A DNA stretch of 64,000 nt. It comes from Rhizopus arrhizus (taxonomy: Eukaryota; Mucoromycota; Mucoromycetes; Mucorales; Rhizopodaceae). Shown piece by piece: positions 53,301 through 64,000 of the stretch (position 1 is the first letter of the stretch; each line of letters begins with the position of its first letter). Location of the stretch: the NCBI GenBank assembly GCA_024220505.1, contig JAKZZE010000023.1:744001-808000 (forward strand), given 5' to 3'. The position numbers and the translations under genes are program-made. The notes below the pieces were generated by a model. That model had not been told where the DNA came from. It made no database searches and saw only the letters and a program-made list of their open reading frames with translations.

Positions 53301-54930
53301 GCTTTGGTGATCGATAAACTAACTTTTAAAGTGCAACTAGACATATTTGATTATCGTTGGTAGTTATGTCAACTTGAAACCTTATCTTCAATGTCTAAAA
53401 ATAATATATATTTACCAAAAGAGAAAGAAAAAGGGAGAGTTCTCATTAAGGGATTATTTGTGCGAGTCATCTCGGGTGATATAGAACTTTGTAATCATGC
53501 TATCCTCAGATAATAACTTGATTGTGTTGAGTACAGCAGCTGAAGGAAACTTGAATCCAAAGTCAATAGTATACTTTAATTTGAATAGTAGCCCGTTCGT
53601 TTGAGTTTCTTGCTATGGTTTCTGTTATGCATTCTGTCAGACACAAGAAAATAAGGACATGAGATGTTTCCCACAAGGTACTCGAATGAAAATAAAGTGT
53701 GAGATAATAAAGGAAATCCCTAAAATGACATGTATTTTTACAGAGTCACTTTAGTATATCAAAAGATTAAAATATGACATTCCATATTTATTGAAATCAT
53801 AGGTATTTTGTATTCCTGGACTTAGTAACACCCTTTGCTTTGCATATCCTTTTTATAGTCCTCTTTTTGTATTCTCTCATAATCAAATTAAAGAGAAAGG
53901 CAGGAAAGACTTATTTGGGGCTAGTTTATCTTGTGTGTGTTTGTGTGTGCGAGTGTTTTGAAGATGGTATTGTGAAACACAATTCATGAAATGAAAGCAC
54001 AAGGTATTCAAGTTAAGGTTTAGACTAGGATCAAACAAGGGTAAAAAAAGAAAATAATGGAAACTTGGCATTGTCCTCTTATCTTGTTCTTTGCTTTTTT
54101 GATAAAATTGTTACACGAATCATTAAAGTCAATGCGTAATTTTATCTTTTGTGGAATTTTTTTTTTTTTGATTTTCACAAATGAATTATTTGCAAGTATG
54201 CTTTACATTCAACCCTTATTTGGTTTACGCAGAAAGAGAAAGAGTATACTTTATTTGTATCTTTTAAGATTACAAACTGTTTAAATAAAGCTTGTCAAGA
54301 GATAAAATGTATTTTTACTCCTATTTTTTTTTTTTTTTTTTAAAAAAAAGTCTCAGTGACATGTTACATGGTTTGCTTAGCTTTCTTGTAGTCTCACATA
54401 AGTATTTAGCTTGGTATGGGAAAGGAAGAGAAGGAGGATGACCTACATTATTGAAAATAGCTTTTGAAATTAAACATGAATAATCATTCCATCTTTTTTC
54501 CAACATGTAATCCTAAATCAAACTGATTCTATTATTATCAGTGTAACCCAATAAGAAAAATAGAAATAGGTTGATACTCTCTTAAATAATATTTGCACAA
54601 GGAAAATTGATTTTATTCTATATTCAACAGATCATATTAATAAATCATTACAACTTTTTGATTTCTCTGAACCCCAATCAACCCAAAAAGATATTCCCTT
54701 ATCATGCTTTCAAAGACAATATAAATAGAGTAGATAACGTTTTGTGGCCTAATTTAATGTTCGCATTCTACAAGTAGGCTTAAATAGAATCTTAGTTTTA
54801 TAAACCCTGCAAAATAAAACATAAATCTCTACCATCCTTTTTCTCACAAGAGAGATCTTCTGTCTTTTGTAATACGAACAATGCTATTTAAACCCAATTT
54901 GGCGGTGAATTGAAGGACTGTCTTTCCGCC
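50382..54930. other. long gene-free AT-rich region
   Basis: About 4.5 kb shows no supported gene on either strand. Open frames are under 80 codons, rich in Ile/Phe/Lys, and lack homology or splice logic. Features are limited to homopolymers (about 52578-52600, 53077-53088, 54320-54350). It may be old decayed transposon sequence, but no family could be recognised. Confidence 0.5.
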
Positions 54931-54936
54931 GTCAAT

Positions 54937-55080
54937 TGGTCACTTTTTTTGAAAAACCTGGTCACTTTTTAAATTTCAATTGGACACTTTTGTGAGTCCC
55001 AATTGGTCAATTTTTGAAACTCAACTGATCACTTTTTTGAGTCTCAATTGGTCACCTTTTTCAAAACCAAATGGTCACTT
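54937..55080. repeat. 22-23-bp minisatellite, about seven units
   Basis: The TGGTCACTTTTTTGA-like core starts at 54937, 54959, 54981, 55004, 55026, 55049 and 55072, i.e. steps of 22-23 bp. Linkers between cores are often GTCTCAAT. The array stops where a transposon TIR begins. Confidence 0.8.
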
Positions 55081-55180
55081 ACTGTGCTTCCCACTCTCAA
55101 TTTACCGATTTATTGAAAATTCCGCCCGCTTTTGCGAAAAATTTTGCACACTTTTGCGAAGTTAAATTGCCCAGAAAAAT
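55080..55180 (+). repeat. isolated TIR of the element B family
   Basis: It starts TACTGTGCTTCCCACTCTCA and continues to AAATTGCCCAGAAAAAT, collinear with the left TIR of element B at 46223. No inverted partner was found to its right before the window end, so the element is broken or its mate lies outside. Confidence 0.75.
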
Positions 55181-55348
55181 AAAATTATTGCTTGTCGTAC
55201 CTAAACTAATCCCAGTTGACTCCACTCCGACCTCCAAAGTGATACATGCTCTCTGAGCCGCGCTTTATTTTTCATACAATAATAATAACAATAATAAATT
55301 TTTCTTTTCCCTCATATCTTTCTAAGCCGCGCATCGTGGATTCAACTA

Positions 55349-56351
55349 ATGACTGATTACAATGAACAAGAACCAAGAACGTACACCGGGCAGGAAGTCT
55401 TCCAACTCTTTCAACATTTTAGAGCCGAAGAACAAAAACTTAACGAAAAATCCAGAGAGGAAAGGCCACTACCTTTGGACATCATAGGATATTTGGAAGA
55501 AAGTACTCCACTCCAAATACAGGAAAAATTTAAGAGATTCAAGCGAGATCTTACAAAGTACCAAGATGAGGAATGGGCTACGGGAGAAGAAATCAACAAA
55601 CCCCTTCTTCCGAAACTTAAAGCTTACACCGTGGATACAGCCCAAGTTGTCGCCTCAATTTATAAAAGCTCAGACATTATCAGAACGCAAGGTAGAGCAG
55701 CAACAGAAACTCTACGAGCAACTCGCAACTCTTCAAAACGGCGGAGAGATGCCACAAGAACAAGCCCGTCAACTGCTCGCAACAGCTGTGGAAAATGCAA
55801 AACGACTTGCCATTTTTACCTGGTATCAAGCCAAACAACAAGATGAGGAAGCAAAAGGGTACGCTATCAAAGCACTCAAGCTCCCAGCAAGTCTGAAACA
55901 CTTGGAAAACAAACCTAGTGGTAAAAAAGATGCCTTTAGTCTCGAGTTCCTTAAACAATACAACGAAGCAACCTACCAACAACGAGTTCTTCAAGCAGCA
56001 ACAGGAGGAAATAACAATCGAGGAGGTTATTCAAACCAGTGGAACTCAAGCCGGGGTAGCCGTGGCAGAGGCCGTGGAAAAAACTTTTACGGAGGACGAG
56101 GACGTGGGAACTCAACCTCCGACAACCAATACAAGCCCCACAACAACCAATCACAGCAACAAATAACTTCGATCAAAAACAATAAGCATGGCTTCGTCAT
56201 CAGCCTTAACAATAGATTCTATTCCACACCACCTTCAACCATCAACTACATTATCCACACAAAACTACGAGATTCTAGTCGATGGAGTCGCCCCAGAGGG
56301 CTGTTGTGGAATAGGCGTGTTGTTCTCTCGATTAATAAAATTAACAAATAA
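55349..56351 (+). pseudogene. DIRS gag-like protein, copy 2, frameshifted
   Basis: The first part, 55349-55740, reads MTDYNEQEPRTYTGQEVFQL, SREERPLPLDIIGYLEESTP and EEWATGEEINKPLLPKLKAY, ending at QGRAATETLRA. The frame then changes near 55690-55740 to the frame running to 56351 with RQLLATAVENAKRLAIFTWY, ALKLPASLKHLENKPSGKKD and FLKQYNEATYQQRVLQAATG. The end is an Arg/Gly-rich, RGG-like segment (RGGYSNQWNSSRGSRGRGRG) that would bind nucleic acid. The nested LTR insertion cuts it off. Confidence 0.7.
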
Positions 56352-57330
56352 ATCAAATAATCGATGAGTCTCTTGAACCTCTTTATTGAGTAAGGACGAG
56401 AGAGAGAGCCCATTCAATACAAACTACGTCTTAGAATATAACAATATGATTTAGGGTCCGAGGTGTTTTGCCAAGTATTAAAATAAGAGACAAAACTAAA
56501 AAAAGACAATAGTTGTGAAACTAAAGATTATATGTTGCTTTATTAATAAAAACATTTGAGGCTATTTATACTTTTTGGATGTCTGGATCTTTACCGCTAT
56601 TTCAATTGATCGGTTAAAAGAATAATGTGGGAAGGATGGGAAGATAAAGGAAAGATAGTAGATAATCAATAGCCGCTGTCTTCTTGACGAATCAAGGGAC
56701 AATGAAGTAGATAAATTATTGATCTAACGATAATTATCGAATAAGGTTGGATTGAACTGCCGTTGTTATAATCAGGTTCCGATATAGTCGTGGGAACGCC
56801 GATAGGGACAACAGGGCAGAGTTGGCTATTGCGGAGATCTCTCGTTTATCCATGAATGTTCACTTTACTAGTTGTGTGGATACAACACGAGGTAGTACGG
56901 TATAAATTATGTGGGCTGTTTATCGTACATAGCACGAAGTGCTATATATGATATATAGTCAAATTATTAATTTTAAGAATCTTTTGAGTGATCTCACACG
57001 ACATTAAGGAAATTATTAGAGTAAATACGACAGCTGTCTTCAACATTTTATCATGTCGTATTTACCTCATTAAATACTTATTATTCGTATGAGATTACTC
57101 AGATCTTATATAAGAAATAACAAGTACTGAATACATAATATTACTTATTACATATTCCTTAAAGCTCATATACAATGTTTATATTGTTCAAGCTCAATAC
57201 TAAAATTGACCTTGAACTCACTTCGGTCCCTGAATAATTTCATTTCCTATATAAAGGCGTAGTTTGATTAAATGGGTTCTCTCTCTCGTCTTGAAATCTA
57301 ATAAAGAGGTTACATAGAGACTGTTGTAAA
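56345..57330. mobile_element. nested LTR fragments in head-to-head orientation
   Basis: Two LTR-like segments start back to back with TGTCGTATTTAC, at about 57054 (plus) and about 57027 (minus). Both end with a shared block that includes GAGAGAGAG/CTCTCTCTC, then AATAAAGAGGTT. The plus copy is about 280 bp with TATATAAAGG at about 57251. The minus copy extends to about 56370. It is longer because another TATAAATAG/AATAAAG-bearing segment (about 56480-56900) appears nested in it. Limits are approximate. Confidence 0.5.
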
Positions 57331-57850
57331 CATAGTTATTTTCTATATGATATCAGTTGTATTAAAATAAATAACGATACACAAAAGATTAAACTATGAT
57401 TGAACAATTCCACACTTTTCCAAATTTAGAACAATAAGATCAGTATCTGTCATCCTAGAGAGTCTAATCAATTGTCAACCCCAAAAGTAATTAGATCAAA
57501 GTTAATTGACTGGTTATTATTTCTATTGTTCAACTTCAGATGCATATATTAGAACATCGACAAGCTTTAGCTTAATCATTGGTTCTTCAGCACGACATCG
57601 TGACCGAGTCTATATCTTTTATATCTACGCTCACAAAGAATATAAATAGATGCCAACTTTTTATCCATAAAGCGAGGCCTTTTCGCAATATAAAGAAATC
57701 TGCAATAAAGAAGGATTTTAATTTTATATTGCTGCTATTGTTTTTTTGTTTAATTTTTTATTTAATCTTGCGATTAAAACAGAGACTCATTCACTAGTTT
57801 TCAAGCACTATTTTCCTTTCTTTTTTCTCACCTTATTATCTGCAAATATC
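57331..57850 (+). mobile_element. possible solo LTR related to the 59.3-kb gypsy LTR
   Basis: It starts TGTTGTAAACATAG near 57326. It contains TCTACGCTCA, then GAATATAAATAG (about 57639) and GCAATAAAG (about 57702). That arrangement is shared with the inverted chromovirus LTR at 59343-59921. The right limit was not found. No coding sequence is present. Confidence 0.4.
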
Positions 57851-57859
57851 TCATATCAA

Positions 57860-59147
57860 TTCTTGGAGGACGATCACAGCACACCAATGGCCACTATCGG
57901 TGATTCAAGATGGGTACAAGATACAATTTGCGAGACGACCAATTCCTTGGAGACAACATCAACGAACACGATCTGCAGACGACCAATTGCAAGTCAACAT
58001 AGCTGTCCAAAAATTTTTGACAGGGGGAATGATCGAAGTTTCACCGACTCAAAACAGGAACTACCTTTCAAATTTCTTTACATTGAAGGAACAGACGAAG
58101 CATCGGCCAATTTTAGACTGCCAAAAACTCAACAGTTTCATCCAAGTAGAGCATTTCAAAATGGAAGGGGTGCCGGCACTGCGAGAACTCATAGAAAAAG
58201 ACGATTACATTTGCAAAATCGATTTAAAAGATGCATACGTAGTCATACCTATACACCCAGATTCTCAAGACTATCTAAGCTTCGAAAACCAAGGTACTGT
58301 TTATCGATACAAATCCCTAGCATTCGTGCTCAGTGTCGCCCCTCGCGTTTTCTCAAAAATAATGAAATATGCTATAGAACCATTACGAAAGGAAGGCCAT
58401 CGTATAATTTATTATCTAAACGATATTTGTCTACTAGAAAGAACCAAAGAAAACATGAAGATCCTCACTATTCGAGTCACTCAACATCTACAAAACTTAG
58501 GGTTCATCATCAACTACAACAAGAGCATTCTGACACCAATGAAGACTCAAGAATTCCTCGGCCTTCAATTCAATACAAAGAAGATGGAAATTTCGGTGCC
58601 CAGCTTGAAGATCAGCAACTTACTAAAGCGAATCAAACAAGCAGAGACGTTACCACAGCGATCATGCAGATGGATAGCCAGCTTATTGGGGAAGATGACA
58701 TCAATGATCCCAGCGATGGGAGAAGCATTGCTTCATATCCGTTACCTGCAGAGAGATTTATCACGAGCTCTTCACCGTTCACACCAGAATTGGGAAACAA
58801 CATGCAACTTGTCCTATACAGGCCGCCAAGACTTACAGTGGTGGAAAACGTTTCTAACAAAGAAGAACGGCTTACCAATTCAGAAGATAAGACAGGTAAC
58901 TCCAAACGTCAACATTTATGTAGACGCTTCGAATACAGGTTGGGGAATAAGCTCACCAATGGTCACAACATCTGGGTTTTGGACACACGAGGAAGTACAA
59001 CATTCAATAAGCGTAAGAGAATTGAAGACGATTTTATTTGCAATACAACTCCATGCAAAAGATTGTGCAAACTCGACGATAAAGATATTCTCAGACAACA
59101 TAACAGCACTGAAGTACACAACAAAATCCGGGAAGAAATATCCTTGA
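57860..59147 (+). pseudogene. DIRS reverse transcriptase-RNase H, copy 2
   Basis: One frame stays open from about 57900 to 59147. It carries KHRPILDCQKLNSFIQVEHF, ICKIDLKDAYVVIPIHPDSQ, YRYKSLAFVLSVAPRVFSKI and YYLNDICLL. The thumb/connection region follows (RSCRWIASLLGKMTSMIPAM), then RNase H (VNIYVDASNTGWGISSPMV, SVRELKTILFAIQLHAKD, IFSDNITALKYTTKSG). The catalytic YLDD of RT is YLND here, so polymerase activity should be lost even though the frame is intact. The frame ends three codons after the RNase H homology stops. Confidence 0.85.
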
Positions 59148-59342
59148 AAGCTTTTGAGACTGTGAATCTAATGATTGAGAAGAATCATATTCGCAAAGCG
59201 TCCAAATGGTATATAGGCGATAGGAGATGTCAGATATAATTGAGCTGAAGACTCGACATAGCGAATAAGTTGATAGGCAGTAAAATTTTGATCTTAACTG
59301 ACGAAGTTGAAAAAATATATAACTCTGGCCAATACATGTAAT
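59148..59342. other. junction sequence between DIRS copy 2 and gypsy LTR
   Basis: About 200 bp. An open frame continues from an overlapping reading frame (ETVNLMIEKNHIRKASKWYI) but has no recognised homology. It may be unrelated flanking sequence. Confidence 0.4.
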
Positions 59343-59921
59343 TGTTGTTATGTTCTGGTAAAGTAATTAAGGTAGCGATAAAAACCAAAGAATACTTTTT
59401 GAGACTGAACTTTATTAAAGACAATCTTAATTGTTAAAAAGAAATCATTACAAAGTCTACTATTTATATTCTTCTATCAGTTGGCGGGTAAATGAGTAGT
59501 TATGAGCGTAGATCCAATAATTGACATGTTTGATTGAAGAATGATTACTGAATCGATTATGAAAATTTTTAATTCGTTGTTTTTATAGATCTTATTGTTC
59601 TTTAACTGATCTGGGAGAATTGTTCCGTCTTCATTGAGAGGAAAGATATATTTATATGAAATGCCTCCAGTCAGATCATAGTTGACTAGGTACCTGATCC
59701 ATTATTCATTTACAGAAATTATGAATAATAAAGGTCATGACTTATTTATTGTTCATGTTTACTTTATAGGATGAATCTAATAGTGATAGTTTTATATAAA
59801 AAAGAAGAAGAATATATTTTATTTGATAAAGATTTAAATTATTATCTTCTATCAATTTTAATATACTTCTTTTAGTTGTGATTATTCAATGTCCGTTATG
59901 ATCAGACGCTGTTCTACAACA
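59343..59921 (-). repeat. 3' LTR of Ty3/gypsy chromovirus
   Basis: The segment is bounded by TGTTG at 59343 and CAACA at 59921. Read on the minus strand it contains GAATATAAATAG and, downstream, TTTAATAAAG, a TATA and polyadenylation arrangement. Immediately upstream on the minus strand is the polypurine tract GGGAGGGGATTA (about 59922-59933). Length is about 579 bp. The second LTR lies beyond the right edge. Confidence 0.75.
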
Positions 59922-59941
59922 TAATCCCCTCCCAGGTATAA

Positions 59942-62900
59942 CTAATACCGTCTAGATCTTTTAGAATTTATATTGCCATTTAATTTATTACTACTTGTTG
60001 TAGAAGAGTGGCTGTTTTCATTAAGATCTATTCTGGTCTTTCGTTTGCCTGTATGAGAAGTATTTATTAACTTCACGTTATTAGATCTTCCTTTATTATT
60101 TTGAAGGTCATATCTATATTTAATATCTTCAGGAACTATACCAACTCTTTGCCAATATTCTGTAATGAATTTAGGATCGGTAAAGTTAGAGGCAGGCTCC
60201 CAGGTATCATCGCTCTTATCATAGCCTTTCCATCTGCACTTATAAAGATATTTGCCTTTAAGCTTTTTATGTGCTAAGATGGCTTCTACCTGATAGAATT
60301 TATTTGTTGATATAACTTCATCTTGTGAGATGAGTTTTAACGCAGAAGGTGGGTAGTTTTTAGATAACAATTCACCCATTTCATCTTCTAGTACATACGA
60401 TCCTCCTTGAGTAATTCTTTTTACTTTATAAGGTCCTTCATAGTTAGGATCTAACTTGTTGGTTTTAATATTTACTTTTACCATTACATAGCTATTTTCA
60501 GGGATCGTAATTAGTTTATGTGACGCATCAAACTTTTCCTTCTGATTGTTTGTTATTATTTTTGTACGTTCATATATGGCAGGGAACACAATCTCCGTCA
60601 TTCTTTTTATATTGAGAAGGAGTTGTTTATTTATTTCTTCTTTAGTTGCCTTATTTTTTTCTTTGCTAAAATCTTCAAAGTCATTCATGTTACGACCGTA
60701 CATTAAAGTGAAGGGTGGCGTCTTAGTACGTTCATTGTGTTTACCATTCAAGTAGAGTTGTGTAGAAGGAACATATAAATCCCAGTCTGCTTTAGCACCC
60801 TCGATTTGTTTCTTTATTGCATTTACAGCTGTTTGTACCCAACGTTCACTTACTCCATTAGCTCTGGGATGATAACTAGATATGAGTCTATGGTCATAAC
60901 CAGCATTTTCAGCAAGTAATTGCATAAGCTCATTTACAAATTCACCACCATTATCAGATTGGATTACACGTGGAAAACCATAATGCGAGAATACATCGAT
61001 TAAAGCTTTTACAATCGTCATAGATTGCTTATCAGGCAAGGGTTTCAATACACAGTAACGTGTAGCAATGTCAACCATAATCAATAAGTAATTGTTGCCA
61101 TTCAAGGAAGTTTTCATGGGACCAGCTAAGTCGATGCCCCAACTATCTCCAGGTAATGTGGCTGTAATGGGTCTTAGAGGATTATAACCCTTTTTGATTA
61201 TGTTAAATTGTTGACATGGAATACAACTCTTAACAAGTTCTACGGCTTCATTTTTCAGATTAGACCAGTAGATACCTTTACGTTTTAAAGCATGGTAAAT
61301 TGCATCAGAACCAAAGTGTCCTTTAATGTGCTCACGTAGAAGAAGTAGTTTACGTTCTTCTGGATCCGGAGGTGTCATGTATTCACCTTTGTCTTCACTG
61401 GGTAGTTTTACTGCTGCTCTATTCAAAAGATGAAGCTTATCCCCTCCCAGTTCATTGACAGGATCTTCAATTTCATATAGACGAGAAAGTGTGTCAGGGA
61501 GAATATTATCTACACCTGGTAAATGAACGACTTTAAAATCATATTGGAGCAGTGTATCAAACCAATTTATGAGCATAGCGTTAGCAATCTTTTGCGTGTG
61601 AAGATAAGTGAGTGCCTTATGATCTGTATATAGGGTAAATTTGTTTCCCCATAAATACTTATGGAACCTCTTCAGTGCATATACAACTGCTAATAATTCT
61701 CGCTTAGTAGCTGAATAGTTACGTTCACTTTTAGATAAAGTTTTAGCTATCATAGAAATATAGTGTACTTTCCCATTTATCTTTTGATATAGAATTACAC
61801 CTATACCAACGTTAGAGGCATCGGTAGCGACATAGAAAGTTTGATTCAAATCAGGGTATGAAAGAATTACATTTTCTAACAATACTTTCTTTAAGTTGTC
61901 AAAACATTGTTGGTGCTTATTATTCCATAATTTAATTAATGATTTTTCGTTTCTTAAGGCATCCAGTGGAGCTAACAGTGTAGATGCTTTAGGAATATGA
62001 GGACGGAAATAATTTATGAGTCCACAGTATCTCATTATATCCTTTCCAGTTTTGGGGACAGGAAATTCTTGCACATTAGCAACTTTACGAAGGTCAAGAG
62101 AAACACCTTTAGGAGATATTCTGAAGCCAAGTAAATTAATTTTGCTTTGAAAAAATGTACATTTATCAGGATTTAACTTGAGATTTACTTTAGTAAGTTT
62201 ATCAATTACTTGTTTTAAGTGTTGCTTATGCTCTTCAATGGAAGTAGATGCTACAACTATGTCATCAACAAAACATTTAGCAAAGGACATGTTTTCTAAT
62301 GCGATGCTCATAGTTCTCTGCATTACACTGGATACATGCTTTAGACCAAAAGGAGTACCAACAGGTATATACTGTACAGAGTTCCAAGAGAAAGCTAGTT
62401 TATGTGCATGCTCTTCATTCATTTTTAAAGAGTTAAAAGCAGATTTAAGATCCAAAGTGGAATATACAGTTGCTCCTTTCAATTCCTCAAATAGCTCAGA
62501 AATTTTAGGCAAGGGCATTCTGTCAATTGACTTTAGAAGAGCATTAACATGTCTGGGATCATGGCACACACGGTAACCAGTTACTTCACCCTTAGCATTG
62601 GTCTTCTTTACTACAGTCAAAGCTGAGTTCCACTCGGTATTAGCAGGAGCTCTCTTGATTACACCATTCTCCAGCCATTCATCTATCTGATCTTGTACTA
62701 TCTTATGATATGCTAAAGGCACAGGATAGGGACGTCGATAAGATGTGACACCTTCAGGAGTTTCAATCGAGACAACAGATTCCGGTATAGTACAAAAGGA
62801 ACCTTTAGGTATTGCTTGATTTGATTGAATTAATGGTTTAATATAGTTTAATGCTTGTTGATATTCATTAGATGAACCAGCGGGGCAGTTCTCTAATTCA

Positions 62901-64000
62901 GTCATCTCATCATCAACTTTATTCAAGAGTTCACTAAAGTCATTGAATTTATGTTCAGGTACTTTGGAATTGTCTAAAGATACTTTACTATCATCCCATT
63001 TGTAAGGAAGACCAGTAAGACCAATACCAAGTTTACTCATAAAATCAGTACCAATACTCATATCATGATTATTTGTTAAATTCATTACTTCAAAGGTATG
63101 ATTAAAGGATTTTCCATTACACTTAATGTTTACTTCAGTTAAACCAATTCTCTTAATAGTAGAGTTACAGTCAGCTAACTTTATGACATTATTATTTTTA
63201 GGAGGAATAATTAAAAAATTATTTTGGAAACAAAATTTTTTATTTACAGAAGAAAAATTTGCTCCAGTATCCAAGATCGTGATGGCTTTTCTATTGTTTG
63301 CAAGTATAGGAAAAGTTATAGAATTATCATTAGTACTTTTAAAGTCTCGAGTAACTATTAATTCTTTTTCTTTTTTAGACTTACAGTCAAGTGCCATACG
63401 GTTGAGAGGGCTGTTTATTTCACAATCATCCTCTTCATCGGATACATTTTGGTTTACAGTTCTTACGGCCATTCGGTTTATCTGTGCATTATCTTTATTG
63501 TTGCTATTACTATTTTTAGCAACTAGATATTCATTGCACTTATGACCTTGGAACCATTCTTTGCGGCAGTAAGTACATGGCTTGGTTTTAGATTTTCCCT
63601 TATTTGCCATGGGTGTCTTATACTTGTTGGTCAATACTTTACTAGTTCCAAAAGGAGCTTTACTAGTATTGCCAGCATGACGGGTAGTACGTTCATCTTC
63701 GTTCATAGGACGAGCACGTTTATGAGGGGTCTTGGCAGCAAAAGCAGAATCTTCACCAGAGGCAAGTACCAAGTCGATTATTTGAGTAATCGAACTAGGT
63801 AAACGAGAACCAAAGTGAGAGGATATCGCTAACTGCGCGACAGACTTGACAGATGCTTTTAAGGAAGCAAAGTAAGTGACAGCAAGGAGAGTACTGTCTT
63901 CCATACCAGCTTCACGGCGCATCTTCTGGAAACGGTTCGAGTATTCTCTGTTACTCTCGTAGGTGCCTTGACACATGGAACCGACTTCGACCATAAGTAA
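59942..64000 (-). mobile_element. Ty3/gypsy chromovirus gag-pol polyprotein, partial
   Basis: One uninterrupted frame of about 1350 codons enters from the right edge, so the N terminus is missing. In order it has a gag segment (TYESNREYSNRFQKMRREAG), a zinc-binding CTYCRKEWFQGHKC, protease (TILDTGANFSSV) and RT (YSTLDLKSAFNSLKMNEEHA, FAKCFVDDIVVAS). RNase H (FYVATDASNVGIGVILYQ) follows, then integrase with H-H-C-C (REHIKGHFG, SCIPCQQ) and DDE (GIDLAGPM, QSDNGGEF, HPRANGVSERW). The C-terminal chromodomain is YLYKCRWKGYDKSDDTWEPA. Integrase after RNase H plus the chromodomain define a chromovirus. No stop or frameshift is visible, so the element may be young. The ATG at 63992-63994 is unlikely to be the true start, since the frame stays open upstream. 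Confidence 0.92.

Larger units (their letters stand above)
55240..59140 (+). mobile_element. DIRS-type retroelement, copy 2, interrupted
   Basis: The 5' terminal motif (ATGCTCTCTGAGCCGCGCTT) is followed by gag (55349-56350). After about 1.5 kb of inserted LTR-type sequence come RT and RNase H (57.86-59.14 kb). The homology ends inside RNase H at about 59140, after KYTTKSG. No tyrosine recombinase was seen. Gag, RT and RNase H order and the terminal repeat match the copies at 18.7 and 41.5 kb. Confidence 0.8.

Noticed and set aside
54980..55165. ORF with repeated NWS peptides
   Set aside because: It is the translation of the 22-23-bp minisatellite and the adjoining TIR, not a gene.
57746..59239. 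497-codon plus-strand ORF overlapping the DIRS RT
   Set aside because: Its translation is the RT-RNase H region read in the wrong frame. The frame from 57900 carries all the motifs.
63992..63994. ATG near the right edge as the true start of the gypsy polyprotein
   Set aside because: The frame remains open upstream to the window edge and the sequence begins in the middle of a gag domain.
1..64000. tRNA genes, rRNA and CRISPR arrays
   Set aside because: Scanning by eye for GGTTCGA-type T loops, rRNA cores and regular spacer-repeat arrays found none. Short or intron-containing tRNAs could be missed without a covariance search.

Overview
The window looks like nuclear DNA of an early-diverging filamentous fungus, most likely Mucoromycota (Mucorales type). 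It is AT-rich, has long homopolymer tracts and short genes, and its introns are about 45-90 bp with GTAAG-like donors and TAG acceptors. It also holds a velvet regulator, a CYSTM protein, DIRS-type retroelements and many IS630/Tc1-type transposon remains. The order assignment is inference; no rRNA or other marker gene is present.

Genic blocks. (1) 1.6-9.4 kb: a peroxisomal-type enoyl-CoA isomerase, a UBE2T-like ubiquitin-conjugating enzyme with a long acidic/basic tail, a monocarboxylate-type MFS transporter, ribosomal protein eS10, and a TSTD2/TrhO-like rhodanese protein. (2) 10.4-14.1 kb: a 1210-residue coiled-coil protein with five tandem ~73-residue repeats and a PPPRK-rich tail. (3) 24.8-39.3 kb: a compact block with a velvet factor, a CYSTM protein, a WD40 protein, a SPAK/OSR1-like Ste20 kinase, RINT1/Tip20, a STYX-like phosphatase, a Dal5-type MFS permease and a glutamine synthetase-like enzyme. 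(4) 42.9-44.8 kb: a Kelch-BTB protein. (5) 50.1 kb: a 56-residue predicted secreted peptide.

Mobile-element blocks separate these genes. 14.1-18.6 kb is decayed sequence with a broken IS630-type transposase and a broken cargo-like coding sequence. 18.594-24.225 kb is bounded by inverted TIRs that begin with TA. It contains a DIRS remnant, a C2H2 zinc-finger cargo gene and a broken DD34E transposase. 46.223-49.825 kb is a second TIR-bounded element. It has a broken transposase and an opposite-strand cargo gene, and that gene is interrupted by an 822-bp 5'-truncated LINE with a 14-bp target-site duplication. One end of the same TIR family reappears at 55.08 kb, beside a 22-23-bp minisatellite and another DIRS copy. 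That DIRS copy is split by nested LTR fragments. The right edge (59.3-64.0 kb) is the 3' LTR and polyprotein of a Ty3/gypsy chromovirus running off the window.

The most interesting theme is the recurring arrangement of IS630/Tc1-like transposase plus non-transposase cargo ORF within long TIRs. At least two cargo proteins carry an acidic-x-Ser signature that might mark a nuclease-like fold (inference). The ordinary genes are housekeeping or signalling genes with no evident pathway clustering. Several have lineage-specific oddities: a STYX protein that keeps the catalytic cysteine, a SPAK/OSR1-like kinase carrying RFxV-type motifs in its own tail, and a UBE2T with a ~300-residue tail.
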